From positions 1 to 64,000 of the forward strand of contig BQMF02000304.1 of assembly GCA_027922465.2 (NCBI GenBank): a DNA stretch of 64,000 nucleotides, read 5' to 3'. Below are positions 1-12,400 of the stretch, one piece after another. The position numbers were made by a program, and so were the translations under genes. The notes under the pieces are model-generated. The model made no database searches. It was not told the DNA's origin and was given only the letters and a program-made list of their open reading frames with translations. This stretch comes from Turritopsis dohrnii (taxonomy: Eukaryota; Cnidaria; Hydrozoa; Anthoathecata; Oceaniidae). Position 1 is the first letter of the stretch. Each line of letters opens with the position of its first letter.

Positions 1-941
1 GGATGACTTGAACTTGTTCCTTGTTGTGCTGTAAAATACACATCTTTTATAAATGTATAAAGACCTTTTTTGGGGGAAAAACCCCAAAATTTAGTCAAAA
101 TATTTGATTTGCTTTAACAGTGGCAATTTTAGGTCACGATTATCCAAACTTCGCACCAAGCTTGGTATACCTAATATAAAGTTGTGGGGTAACTTTGGTG
201 CAATGAGACAGCCTCGTTTTGAAGGGATTCACTAACCCGCTTGGTTTTAGAAACTCTGATATCTGTGGAAGTAATAGCATGCATAGATTCAAACTTTGGA
301 GTTCTGCAGTCCTTTTGAAGTTCTTTCAGTTGAATGTAAAGTTGTTAGGATATATATCATCCAAAACAAATCATAAGAGCCTCAATTTCGTCCTTTTTTG
401 TCCGCAAAGGGCCAATTTTTCAAATCATTTGGCTTTGGTATTTCCGAAAGGTTTTCAGAGGAAAACTATCATTGTGAGAGACGACTATCATCAAAAGCTT
501 CAGATGCTGTTGTTCTTTTTTCAAATAATTCATTCTACGGGCGACATACGTTGGTTCTAAAGTGTGCCAAATCTCAATGCATAACTCTTTCTAGAACAGA
601 TGTTATTAAAGATTATGTAAAAGGGTTGATGTTGGATGGAATCGCACTTGAACATGCTCTCTGAGGTTGAGAATGTTACTGGATCTTCAGGAGAAACAAA
701 AAGTTAACCCTAACCCAAACTGGTTAAGGGACGAAACTTGGTACAGGGTTGGTATAGGTTCTATACCAACCAAATTTTGAAAATTGGCCGTTTCAGCAAA
801 AACAAGGTGTCCGAGGCGCAACCCTACATCCCTGAATAAGTCGGAACATGTAGCGCTGCCTACCACGGAAGTTAGGGCTTAAACCGGTTTTATGGCCGCC
901 ATGGGCCAATTTCTAACCCTGTAGGACCATAATTAGGGTTA
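1..941. other. no gene recognised
   Basis: Two overlapping open frames on the plus strand (219-560 and 398-664) are present, but neither shows a recognisable domain and they lie in different frames, so I do not call a gene. From about 700 onward the DNA becomes repeat-like, with CCCTAA-type words near 703-718 and paired motifs such as the near-palindrome around 745-770. Confidence 0.3.
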
Positions 942-1268
942 GGGTTGGGGTTAGGGTTAGGGTTATATTCCTAGTCGCAAAGTGTACTCGAGGCGCCCAG
1001 GAATGTACTTTGGGCGCCAAATTTTGGCAAGGTCGCCCCTTTTCCAATGTTACGGCATAAGGCGACCTCGGAGGTGCATTAGGCGCCTTAAATGGCATAA
1101 GGCGACATTTTACGGCATAAGGCACCTTTTTAGGCGACTTAATGGCATAAGGCGCCCGGAAGGTACTATACGCGACCTCGTTGGCATAAGGCGCCCGGAA
1201 TTGGCAATGCGCGACCTGAAATGGCATAAGGCGACTTTATTAGAGGTAAGGTTATGGGTTAGGGTCTT
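942..1268. repeat. GGCATAAGGCG array flanked by TTAGGG tracts
   Basis: A degenerate array of the word GGCATAAGGCG followed by short variable spacers fills about 980-1240. It is bounded by TTAGGG-type repeats at about 934-965 and again at 1243-1266. TTAGGG is the usual metazoan telomere unit. Here the tracts are only a few units long and imperfect, so they are interstitial rather than a chromosome end. Open frames across this block on both strands are by-products of the repeat. Confidence 0.7.
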
Positions 1269-1837
1269 GTCTTCATTGTAGAGAGCCTTTCCATAAGAAT
1301 TAAGCCATGAAACTTGACATGGTTGTTGTTTATTGTCATGGGTCTGTGCACTATGAGAAAATTTTTAAAATTACTTATGTCAATGCTAATTTATTTGGAG
1401 AAACACAAAATTTTATGTAAGTCCGGCTAATCACAGTCTCTGATACTCAAACTTCAGCGGGCAGTAGGACAGTAGAGTAGAGTGAGTAGAGTAGAGTGCA
1501 TGGGATTGCAAAATTTCAGTGGTAAATGGTGCATGAATCTGACGTTACTGGTCATTAGATATTTTTATGACCACCCTCCGGTTTAAGGAACCTAGTTAGA
1601 GTTACTAAATGAGACTCGGCACGAATATACAGTTTTTTACGACAACAGTCTGTTCAGAATTACAAGTTCAATAACAGCCGCATTGTGATGTAAACACTGC
1701 GTATATCCGAAAGTGGATTGGTTCAATAAAACACCCATAAAAGTCATGTTAAAACTCAATCTTGAAACTTGGCCTGAAGACAAACTGTAGTAATGAGTGT
1801 GTGCACAAGAGAGTGTGAGCTGAGTAGTAAACCCTGA
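1269..1837. other. no gene seen; short GTAGA-type repeat
   Basis: I see no coding or RNA signal. A small degenerate repeat of AGTAGAGT words lies at about 1467-1500. Confidence 0.4.
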
Positions 1838-1859
1838 CAGTGTTTGGATAGCCATATAA

Positions 1860-2390
1860 TCAGAGGCTACCATTTTGAACCAGACGTGGTGTGAGCAGAC
1901 CTAGTCACGTTGGCAACCAGTCAGTGCAATTTAAAGCACATAGCATTTTTACTTTTTGAGAACGAACGTATTGAATGAAATTAAATATTATTGTCAAAAA
2001 TTTGTAAAACCGGAAGTAGGCCGCCATTTTAAATCAAACTTGGTGTGAGCATACTTAGTCATGTTGGCAATCTGTGAAAGTGATATGAAGCACGTAGCCC
2101 TTATACTTTTTGAGAAAGAACGTTTCAAATGATATTTTCAAAAATTTTGAAAACCGGAAATAGTCCGCCATTTTGAAAGAACCTCGGCCTGAGGACACAA
2201 TATGAGGTTAGCTACCATTTGCTCCAATATCAGGCATATGGCCTTCTTAGTTTTTGAGAAATAGCGTTTCAAGTTTTAACGTCAAAATTTCAAAAACAGT
2301 CAAGACGGCTACCATTTTGAATGAAACTTATTGTGATTAATGATACTTACTTTGGCAATCTGTGTGAGTAATATGAAGCATACTAGTAAC
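1860..2390. repeat. left foldback arm of about 160-bp subrepeats
   Basis: Roughly three subrepeats, each carrying AAACCGGAA, a CCATTTTGAA word, a TTGGTGTGAGC word and a TTTTTGAGAA word. The same units recur in inverted orientation at about 4390-5470 and again in this orientation at 5505-5715. Confidence 0.75.
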
Positions 2391-4385
2391 CCGGGTAAAA
2401 ATTTTTACCAAACTTAACTTCGAAAACAATAGGCCAAATCCACCATTCCCGTGTACATACCCCGTGACGAAAAAATAAATCATAGAATCGCAGCTCAAAA
2501 GTGTATCTATGTTGTAGAGCTCGAAAAACTGATCAGAAAAGTGTATGGGATCGTTTCGCTACGACCAACCGTTACAGAGATATTGTCCGTTAAAGATTTT
2601 GATGACGTCATAGCCGCAATACCAAAAATAATTTAGGCCCAAATTTTGTGTCACCCCATCACCCGTATCGCGGACCCTAAAAAACGTCAGTTATCCCTAT
2701 TGGTTCTCGAGATATTTCCCCAAAAATGTCGGGTAAAAATTTTTACCAAGTTTAACTTGGAAAACGATGTGTCAAATGTTCCCCCCCCCCCCCGTGCCGA
2801 AAATTTTAATTACAGATTCGCGACTTAAGAGTGTACCCATGTTGTAGAGCTCGAAAAACTGATAAAAAAAATGTATGGGATCGTTTCGCTATGACCAACC
2901 GTTAAAGAGATATCCTCGATCAAAGATTTTGATGACGTCATAGAGCCGCAGTACCAAATTAAATTTAGGCCCAAATTTTGCGTAACCCCATCACCGGTAT
3001 TGCGGACCCTAAAAAACGTCAGTTATCCCTATTGGTTCTCGAGATATTTCCCCAAAAATGTCGCATTCGATTAGGGATGCAATGCAATGATTCCCCGTGA
3101 TAGATTAAAAAACTGACGTCACGACACATGCTACTATATCATAATCGTAAAAAAACACACATGGCCTCACGAAAAATATGACCACGATTAAGAAGATTTT
3201 GACTGTAAAATTCAACAAAATTTATCACTGTCTAAAATAAAAGTGTGACACACACTCGCTATTATATATAAGACTAGTATCTCGCGTAAAAGTTTTTTAC
3301 GACTTTAATTTCGAAAAGAATCTGCAGAAATACGACGCGCCCCCGTGTGCGTACCCCGTGACGAAAAAATAAATCATAGAATCGCAATTCAAAAGTGTAC
3401 CCATGTTGTAGAGCTCGAAAAACTGATCAAAAAAGTGTATGGGATCGTTTCGCTACGACCAACCGTTGCAGAGATATCGTTGATCAAAGATTTTGATGAC
3501 GTCATAGCCGCAGTACCAAATAAAATTTTGACCCAAATGTTGCGTCACCCCATCACCCGTATCGCGGACCCTAAAAAACGTCAGTTATCCCCATTGGTTC
3601 TCGAGATATTTCCCCAAAATCGTCGTGTTCGATTGGGGATGCAATGCAATGCTTCCCCGTGATCATAAAAACATCTGACGTCAAATGCCACGTGCTATTA
3701 TACTAATCGTGAATGTGTCTTGCGTGGTCGAACTGCCGCTATATGACCACGATTAAGAAGATTTTGACCATTAAAAAAACAAAAACAAAACACTCTCTAA
3801 GTTAAATGTGTTACACACATTGCGAATTAGTATAATAAGACTAGTATCTCGCGTAAAAGTTTTTTACGGCTTTAATTTCGGGAAGGATGTGTCGAAAATA
3901 GGTGACGAAAAATTAAACCATGGAATCATATATAGAAAGTGTACCCATGTTGTAGAGCTCGAAAAACTGAGCAAAAAAATGTATGGGATCGTTTCGCTAC
4001 GATCAACCGTTGCAGAGATATCGTTGATTATAGATTTTAATGACGTCATATCCGCAGTACCAAATAAAGTTTAGGCCTAAATGTTGCGTCACCCCATCAC
4101 CCGTATCGCGGACCCTAAAAAACGTCAGTTATCCCTATTAGTTCTCGAGATATTTCCCCAAAAACGTCGCGTTCGATTGGGGATGCAATGCAATGATTCC
4201 CCGTGATCATAAAACATCTGACGTCAAATGATGCCACGTGCTATTATACTAATCGTGAATGTGTCTTGCGTGGTCGAACTGCCGCTATATGACCACGATT
4301 AAGAAGATTTTGACCATTAAAAGAACAAAAATAAAACACTCTCTAAGTTAAATGTGTTACACACGCACGCGGATTAGTATAAGTA
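2391..4385. repeat. tandem array between the foldback arms
   Basis: Four imperfect copies of a unit recognisable by GTAGAGCTCGAAAAACTGA occur at about 2514, 2842, 3407 and 3952, so copy lengths are about 330, 565 and 545 bp. Each contains a GATGACGTCATA-type CRE palindrome, and the longer copies include a GACTAGTATCTCGCGTAAAAG block. A short poly-C run lies near 2775-2790. The small open frames here are the same repeat translated. Confidence 0.75.
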
Positions 4386-5715
4386 GATATGGTTTTTACT
4401 TTTTGAGAATGAACGTCTCAAACTTTAACGTCATTAATGTTTGGAACGTTCATTCTCATAAAGTAATAGTGATATATGCTTCATAATACACTTACGCATT
4501 GGCAACATGATTAGATCTGCTCACCTTCAGTTTCATTCAAAACAGTAGTCGTCTTGACCGTTTTTGAAATTTTGACGTTAAAACTTTAAACGCTATTTCT
4601 CAAAAACGCAAAAGGCCATATGCCTGATATTGCAACACATGGTAGCTAACCTCATGTAGTATGTTCACGTTGAAGATTTTTAAAAATGGCGGACTATTTC
4701 CGGTTTTCAAAATTTTTGAAAATATCATTTGAAACGTTCTTTCTCAAAAAGTATAAGGGCTACGTGATTCATATCACATTCACAGATTGCCAACATGACT
4801 AAGTATGCTCACACCAAGTTTGATTCAAAATGGCGGCCTACTTCCGGTTATACAAATTTTTGACAATAATATTTAATTTTCTTCAATACGTTCGTTCCCA
4901 TAAAGTAATAATGCTATGTGCTTTAAATTGCACTGACTGGTTGCCAACGTGACTAGGTCTGCTCACACCAAGTCTGGTTCAAAATGGTAGCCTACTTCCG
5001 GTTTTAAAATTTTTTTACAATAATATTGAATTTCGTTCAATACGTTCGTTCTCAAAAAGTAAAACGGCTATTGACATTAAATTACACCCATAAAATGCTG
5101 ACTTAGTTAGGTCCACTTGCACCAAGTTTCATTCAAAATGGTAGTTGTCTTTTCGGTTTTTGAAATTTTGACGTTAGCATTTTAAACGCTACTTCTGCAA
5201 AAAGTAAGAATGCTATGTGGCTGATATTGCAACAAATAGTAGCTAACCTGATAGGGTATTGTCAGGCTGAAGCTTTTTTCAAAATGGTGGACTATTTCCG
5301 GTTTGCGAAATTTTTGACAATATCTTTTGAAACGTTCGTTCTCAAAAAGTATAAGGGCTTCGTGCTTCATATTACAGTCACACATTGCCAGCGTGATTAG
5401 GTCTGCCCACACCAAGTTTGTTTCAAAATGGTAGCCATCTTGACCATTTTTGGAAAGTTTCGCGAAATTTCAAAACGGTGACGGAGTATATCAAAATCAC
5501 TCAAAGAGGCTACCATTTTGAACCAGACTTGGTGTGAACAGATGTAGTCATGTTGGCAACCAGTCAGTGCAATTTAAAGCACATAGCATTTTAACTTTTT
5601 GAGAACGAACGTACTGAAGGAAATTAAATATTATTGTGAAAAATTTGTAAAACTGGAAGTAGGCCACCATTTTGAATCACACTTGGTGTGAGTATACTTA
5701 GTCATGTTGGCATGA
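4386..5715. repeat. right foldback arm and a re-inverted copy
   Basis: About 4390-5470 is the reverse complement of the 1860-2390 subrepeats, expanded to about seven units. At 5505-5715 the orientation flips back to that of the left arm. The whole 1860-5715 block can therefore fold into long snap-back structures. Confidence 0.7.
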
Positions 5716-5734
5716 TCAAAACCTTGCTGTTTTT

Positions 5735-6510
5735 AGGCTAATTATAGCTCAACAAGGTCATATTATCGGTCCGTTTCACTGCACATGCGTCATTTTCGCT
5801 TTTATTATGAGTCCACCTGATACCCCTTGAAAAGTTAACTGATAAAAAGGTTGATGTATTTTGCCTAATTACGGCTCTTTCATGTCATATTAGCGTCTTT
5901 TTTACTGCGCATGCGCCGTTTTGCTTTAATAATATGGGCATCGGATAGGCCTTAAGAAGTTTCCAGGTAAAAACCTTCACGTCTTTGGTCTATGATGGCT
6001 TAATTACGTCATATTATCTGGGTGTTTCATTGCACATGCGCAATTTTTACTTTTATTATAAAGTCACCTGATACCCCTTGAAAAGTTAACTGGTAAAGAC
6101 GTTCATATATTTTGCCTAATTACGGCTCATTCAGGTGATATAAGCGCCTTATTTACTGCGCATGCGCGGTTTTGCTTTAATTATGCGGGCAACTGATAGC
6201 CCTTGAAAAGTTACCTGGTGAAGACCTTCACGTGTTTGTCCTAATTATGACTTACTTAAGTCATAATATTGGCGTGTCTTACAGCGCATGCGCGTTTTTT
6301 GTTTTTCTGATGATGCCACCTGATACCCCTTAAAAAGTTAACTGGTAAAGACGTACATGTCTTTTGCCTAATTACGGCTCCTTATGGTCATATTAGCGTC
6401 TTTTTTATTGTGCATGCGCGGTTTTGCTTTAATTATGCGGGCCGCGGATAGCCCTTGAACAGTTACCTGGTGAAGACCTTCACGTGTTTGGCCTAATTCT
6501 GGCTGTTCGA
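5735..6510 (+). repeat. six alternating monomers of about 124 bp
   Basis: Units begin near a GCCTAATTA word. They alternate between an A type (ACCTGATACCCCTTGAAAAG with TTAACTGGTAAAGACG) and a B type (GGATAGCCCTTGAA with TTACCTGGTGAAGACC), giving a higher-order dimer of about 248 bp. Each carries a GCGCATGCGC-like palindrome resembling an NRF-1 site. Confidence 0.75.
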
Positions 6511-8084
6511 CACTTACATCCGAGAGTGTAACAATTTCCAGAAGTTTCTAGAAGTTTCCATTCACATGCCGAATAGTGCGGGCATGTAATGAATAATTAA
6601 TGAGTTATTTCATACAATACCAGCAGAAAAGCGATGATATGCACATAGTTGTACATCAGCAGGCAATACTTTCTCTAGTCTATTTTCTATCAGAATTTTC
6701 TCATTATAACCAATCGAAGATTTGAGCTAGATATATAAAAATACACTAAAAAAATCTAAACTGACATTACCATGTGAGAAAAAATGGTAAAAAGTATGCA
6801 GTATGTATACCTTCAAAATTTTGAAGTGAGAAGAAATATCTGCATCAAGTTCTTGAACACTATACATTCCTTCTCTATTTCAACGTGTAAATGGACCACA
6901 TAGCTTATCATTGAAACAAAAGCATTTTTCATAAGGGTTCTTTTTTTTCTCTTTTGACAAGGCCATTTTCTGACTATCTACTATCTTGTAAGCAGATTAG
7001 AATGCTCTGTTCTCACAGATCTGATCTACGGAAGCTATTGCATTGCACAAATTCCCACAAAATATGCTAAAAATAACTTTTCAAACGTCATAAAGCTAGA
7101 TTTAGTATTATTATCATTGCACAGATAGTTATGTGATATTTTTTAAAAAGTTGTTTACAAACCGGAAGATGGATCTTTGCTGGGTACCCAGACTTTCAAA
7201 TATTGGCTGTTTTTTATTCAAAGCATTACCTATGCATGGTACATGAATAATATTAAGCTTCTCCAAATATGCTTAAGTGGTTAACAACAACCTAATTTCA
7301 TTTTTCAAGCTGTAAAATCATCGTTGCTAAGTGTAATTGCTGGTTGCTAGGGAAATCTTTCAATTTCCGGTACAGCAAAAATAGTGAATTTCAACTTTAT
7401 TTTGTGACTAGTCTGAAAGAGGGCACATGATTTTCTTTTGTGAATATGATAAGGCATTGAAGTATCTTCCAAAATAACATTAAACCAACATGACAAGACC
7501 TTGGCTGCTGCCATTATGGGCCGTGGCATTTGGTAAACTTTATCAAAATGGTAAAGTTTGCGGAAGCGCTCCTCCCAGGCCCTTGTGTGCACATGAATTT
7601 TTTTCCATTAATTTGAAGAGGAGGCATAGCACTTTTAATCCCACCAAAAAAAAACATGTGCACTCCTTTCCCTTAACAGATAATTAGGTCCAAATACAGT
7701 CGAAAAGCAAAAAAATTGAGTATTCGGGCCATGATTTCTAGACAGCAAAAAGTTTAAGGACCCTGAAATTTAGTGGCATGGAGGAATTTACACCATACTT
7801 CCATGAAATGCACTTGAAATATATTTCAGAGCAATATGTCTTGGTAATTTGATGTTTAAAAGTGCAGATTCATTCTGTAGGTGCTTTTTCCACAAAAATG
7901 GGCCAAACTTTAGGGCCCAAAATCTTGGCAGCCGACAAGAATTTTCTAAAAAATTTTTACCTGATGTCAGTATACATAGTTTTGATCATAATATCAGAAA
8001 ATAAGCAAAATTTAAGGATATCACTTCCAGGCTCTGTCTGATTCTTACAGATAATGGCTCTTAAACATTTAAATCATACAACAG
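6511..8084. other. no gene recognised
   Basis: AT-rich DNA inside the 1838-8110 element. Small open frames at 7347-7687 overlap on opposite strands and show no domain, so I do not call them. Confidence 0.4.
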
Positions 8085-8385
8085 CTGATTATATGGCTAT
8101 CCAAACACTGGACTTCGTGCAGCTATTCTACAGGGAAAAAAAACGCCAAAGGTGTCAACTTTCGTTTTTAAACTCGCATATGTCCTAAAGATGTAACTTA
8201 ATTTCATTAAATAAACCCGTCTACAGAATCAAAAAGTGTCCACTTTCGTTTTCGTTTTTCTTGAATATCTTCCGAAGTTTTTTCTTAAACCTAATAAGTA
8301 ATGCCATTTTAGAATGCTATCGCAATTTGCCTTCTACTGATATATCACAAAAAAACAACTTAGACGACAGTAGAGATAGTAATTT

Positions 8386-8955
8386 GGGGATTGTGGGACA
8401 CACGGTCAAACTCTCATAGTCCCAGAAAAAAATCGGTAAAAATGACAAAGTGCCCACCCCTTCTGCGCATGCGTCGAAAAATGTTGACGTCAGCATTATC
8501 GTCGAAAAATGATGACGTCAGCATTATCGTCGAAAAATGTTGACGTCAGCACTATCGTTGAAAACCGTCGAAAAATGTTGACGTCAGCACTATCGTCGAA
8601 AACCGTCGAAAAGTGTTGACGTCAGCACATCATCGAAGTCATCAATCAAAACCACCCCCAAATGAATGCGGGGATTGTGGGACACACGGTCAAACTCTCA
8701 TAGTCCCAGAAAAAAATCGGTAAAAATGACAAAGTGCCCACCCCTTCTGCGCATGCGTCGAAAAATGTTGACGTCAGCATTATCGTCGAAAAATGTTGAC
8801 GTCAGCATTATCGTCGAAAAATGATGACGTCAGCATTATCGTCGAAAAATGTTGACGTCAGCACTATCGTTGAAAACCGTCGAAAAATGTTGACGTCAGC
8901 ACTATCGTTGAAAACCGTCGAAAAATGTTGACGTCAGCAATATCGTCGAAAAATG
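8386..8955. repeat. 284-bp direct duplication at the left Polinton end
   Basis: The segment starting GGGGATTGTGGGACAC at 8386 restarts at 8670, a period of 284 bp. Both copies include a stretch with no counterpart at the right end, followed by CCCCTTCTGCGCATGCGTCG and CRE-containing monomers. The outer boundary of the element is therefore either about 8460 or about 8744. Confidence 0.8.
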
Positions 8956-9433
8956 ATGACGTCAGCATTATCGTCGAAAAATGTTGACGTCAGCACTATC
9001 GTTGAAAACCGTCGAAAAATGTTGACGTCAGCACTATCGTCGAAAACCGTCGAAAAGTGTTGACGTCAGCACATCATCGAAGTCATCAATCAAAACCACC
9101 CCCAAATGAATGCTGACGTCAGCAGTTTCATCGGTCACGGTTGAATTGCCCTCCTCGAAAGTAGGAAATCCCCACTCATAAAAATTCATCAAATGAGTCA
9201 GGAAATCCCCTGACTCAGTTCTATCCACTCGTAAAAAATTTCCAAGTTGAAAAAGTGTATGTAATAAAGGATGTTAAGTTATTTCAGAAACGCAGTATCT
9301 AAATTATACAACGCTGTTTCAGCGCCTGTAACGACAACTCGTGATGCACTCGCAGATCGATTGCAGAAGATTCGCGAGTCTATTACTTCTTTATATAACA
9401 AGACTAAGGAGAGACTAGGGTATGGACAGTCAC
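8460..9433. repeat. left terminal inverted repeat with CRE array
   Basis: Sixteen copies of a GACGTCAGC word, nearly all inside the palindrome TGACGTCA, lie between 8484 and 9122. They alternate with ATTATCGTCGAAAA or ACTATCGTCGAAAA spacers. Inside this array is an inverted TGAGTCAGG/CCTGACTCA repeat (9194-9217), then CACTCGTAAAAAATTTCC and AATAAAGG just before the polymerase start at 9271. Similarity to the right end resumes inside the coding region at 9380-9433. Confidence 0.9.
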
Positions 9434-12400
9434 CACTGATTTCAGCTGTTGAACGTGAAGCCATGACAGAAGAGGAGGCGAGCATGCCGATGGAAGACAC
9501 CAACAACACAAGTATGAGTGATGATTTTATACCTATGAAGTATAAGCATGCACTACATAAAACTTTCCGAAGCTTTCGTATAGCTGGTATAGCAAAAGCT
9601 GATGTTGATGGATACTTCACACTAGTGAGAGCAAATGTGGAGAAATTAATGGAAGAGCAGGTTGAGGACATGGGGTCTGCTAAAGTACAACTTTCTCTAT
9701 TGATCATGTGGAAGAAGCGAGAGAAGCTTTTAATTCAACTTGAAGATGATGATCTAGAAGGAGAAGATGTTACAAAAGGAGATAAATATGGATATATAAG
9801 GATAGACAAAGTTTTTAACAGCTTGATGATGAGAGTGTTCCAAGGTAGTGACATGAAAGAGATATTGGATGAGATGTTTGCATATATCAAAACCCAAGTA
9901 GAGCATCCTGCATTACCAGAAAGCGGCTTCACCATCGATCACATCATGCACCTGGACGTAGACTTTCACAAGCTGCAGCTGATGAGAGGATCTTCATACA
10001 TCGAACTACCATCCTGGATAGCGTCGAAAAAGGCAATCATCAACCCTAAAAACGATGATGAAGAATGCTTCAAGTGGGCTGTAATAGCAGCACTACATCA
10101 TGAAGAGATCACTAGTCATTCAGAACGGATATCTAACCTAAAAAAGTATGAGAATGAGTACAACTGGGATGGTTTGGAATTTCCTGTAGCAATAGACAAG
10201 ATAGGAAAGTTCGAGAAGAATAATCCTAACATTGGGGTGAACGTACTATATATCGAAGAAAAGTCTACAAAGAGGAGGATCAACACCACACGAGAATCTA
10301 ATCGTAACATAAGCGCAAAGAAGCAAGTCAATCTGTTGATGGTATGTGATGGAGAGAAAAATCACTATACAGCCATCAAGAATCTGTCAAGGTTGTTGGG
10401 TCAAGAAAACACAAATCACAAATGTGCACAGCACTTTTGCATCAACTGTCTAAATGGTTTTCACAATGTAGAGTCACGAGACAAGCACTATATCTATTGC
10501 TCTGGCAATGAACAAGTTAGAGTGGAGATGCCTGGAGAGAAGGAAAAGTGGCTGTATTATAACAATGGAGAGATGCAGTTCAGAGTACCTTTTGCTATCT
10601 ATGCAGATTTCGAGAGTCTTTTAGTACCTATGAAGGAAGATGGGAGAGAGAAGAACACAAAAACACTATCGAAGCACATACCTTCAGGATGGTGTACGTA
10701 CAGCAAGTTTGCGTATGGAGATGTGGAAGATCCTCTAAAAGTATACAGAGGTGAAGATTGTGTAAAGAAGTTTGTGAATCATCTGGAAGATGAAGTTAAG
10801 CGGTTGTATGCGACATTTCCAGAGCAGTCGATGATAGAACTGACGGATGTTCAGAAGCGTGATCATTGGGATGCAGAAACTTGTCACATATGTATGCTGC
10901 CATTTTCAGATCCTCAAAATCGCAAAGTCAGAGATCACTGTCACTATACAGGTTTATATCGAGGTGCCGCACATAACAATTGCAACCTAAGATACAAGAT
11001 CCCACATCATATCCCTATCATCTTTCACAACTTAAGTGGCTATGATGCACACCTCTTCATTAGAGAACTTGGGGAAAAGTACAACATGAAAGATATAGGA
11101 TGCATCGCGGAAAATAGGGAAAAGTATATATCCTTCCATGTCAAAATAGCAATACCACTTGCTGGTGTTTTCAACTCTGATGGTGCACAAGTGTACAAGA
11201 AGATCGAGCTGAGATTCATTGACAGCTGTAGATTCATGGCATCAAGTTTGGATAAATTGTCCTCTAATCTTAGCGATGAGCAGTGTAGAAATCTTCGATG
11301 GTTTTACAAGGAAGATAGCATCTTTCAGTTGATGCGCCGCAAAGGTGTATATCCATATGAGTATATGGATAGTTGGGAAAAGCTTGCTGAGAGAGAGCTA
11401 CCTCCAAAAGAAGCCTTTTACAGCAAGCTGAACATGTGTGGTATAAGTGACACAGACTACGAACATGCACAACAGGTGTGGAGAAGAGTGTCTCCAAAAG
11501 GAGACGTGACAACACTTGGAGATTACCACGATGTGTACTTGGCAACGGACGTTCTACTGTTAGCAGATGTGTTTGAAACGTTTCGGGATACATGCTTGCA
11601 TCACTACCAATTGGATCCACTCCATTTCTACACAGCACCCGGTTTGGCGTGGAAAGCAGCCTTGAAGTATACCCGAATAGAGTTAGAACTGCTCACAGAC
11701 ATAGACATGCTGTTAATGTTCGAGAGAGGTATACGAGGAGGTATAACACAAGCTGTACATCGCTATGTAAAAGCAAACAATAAGTATATGGATGATCAAT
11801 ATGATCCGAAGGAGGAATCCTCATATGTAATGTACCTTGACGCAAACAACCTTTACGGTTGGGCTATGGCATCAGACTTGCCAACACATGGATTTAGATG
11901 GGTAAAAAATGTTGAGAAGTTCACACCTGAAGGTATTGCGAAGTTAGTTAAGAAGAATGAGTATGGCTATCTGCTGGAGGTGGATATCGAGTATCCAAAG
12001 AGGCTACATGATGCTCATAATAGTTTACCATTTCTACCTGAGAGAATGACGCTTGCAAAGGTGGAAAAACTCGTACCAAATCTCCACAACAAGCATGAGT
12101 ATGTCATAGATATAAGAGCGCTACATCAAGCGTTGACTCATGGCTTAGTTCTGAAGAAAGTCCACCGAGTCATCAGGTATCATCAGGTTGCCTGGCTCAA
12201 GCCTTACATAAACTTAAACACAAGACTGAGAAAAGAATCAAAGAACGACTTCGAAAAAGACTTTTTCAAGCTTATGAACAATAGCGTGTTTGGTAAGACG
12301 ATGGAGAATATACGGAACCATCGCAATATGAAGTTAGTTACGAGCGAAAAGAAGTATAAGGGGTACGTCATGAAACCTAACTTTAAAAGTGGAGTTCGCT

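Larger units (their letters stand above)
1838..8110. mobile_element. 6.3-kb DNA element with 26-bp terminal inverted repeats
   Basis: The left end begins CAGTGTTTGGATAGCCA and continues as a 26-bp block (1838-1863). The exact reverse complement ends at 8110 (8085-8110). CAGTG is a hAT-like start, but no clear 8-bp target duplication flanks the ends and no transposase is visible inside, so this is a non-autonomous or composite element. The interior is almost entirely repeats: foldback arms, a tandem array between them, and a second array of about 124-bp monomers. Confidence 0.6.

Noticed and set aside
942..1268. Chromosome end
   Set aside because: TTAGGG units are few, imperfect and interstitial, with unique DNA on both sides.
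913..1281. Overlapping open frames of about 100 codons on both strands
   Set aside because: They are translations of the GGCATAAGGCG repeat.
2451..4074. Small similar proteins around 60-105 residues (2451, 3345, 3808)
   Set aside because: They are the same tandem repeat read in frame; no start context, no domain, and neighbouring copies are interrupted.
5735..6510. Possible CRISPR or regulatory array
   Set aside because: Monomers of 124 bp that alternate in two types are ordinary satellite DNA.
8460..9130. CRISPR-like array of short repeats with spacers
   Set aside because: The spacers are themselves repetitive and the array is part of a Polinton terminal repeat in a eukaryotic genome; there are no cas genes.
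11270..11638. Minus-strand frames within the polymerase gene
   Set aside because: Shadows of the strongly conserved plus-strand polymerase.
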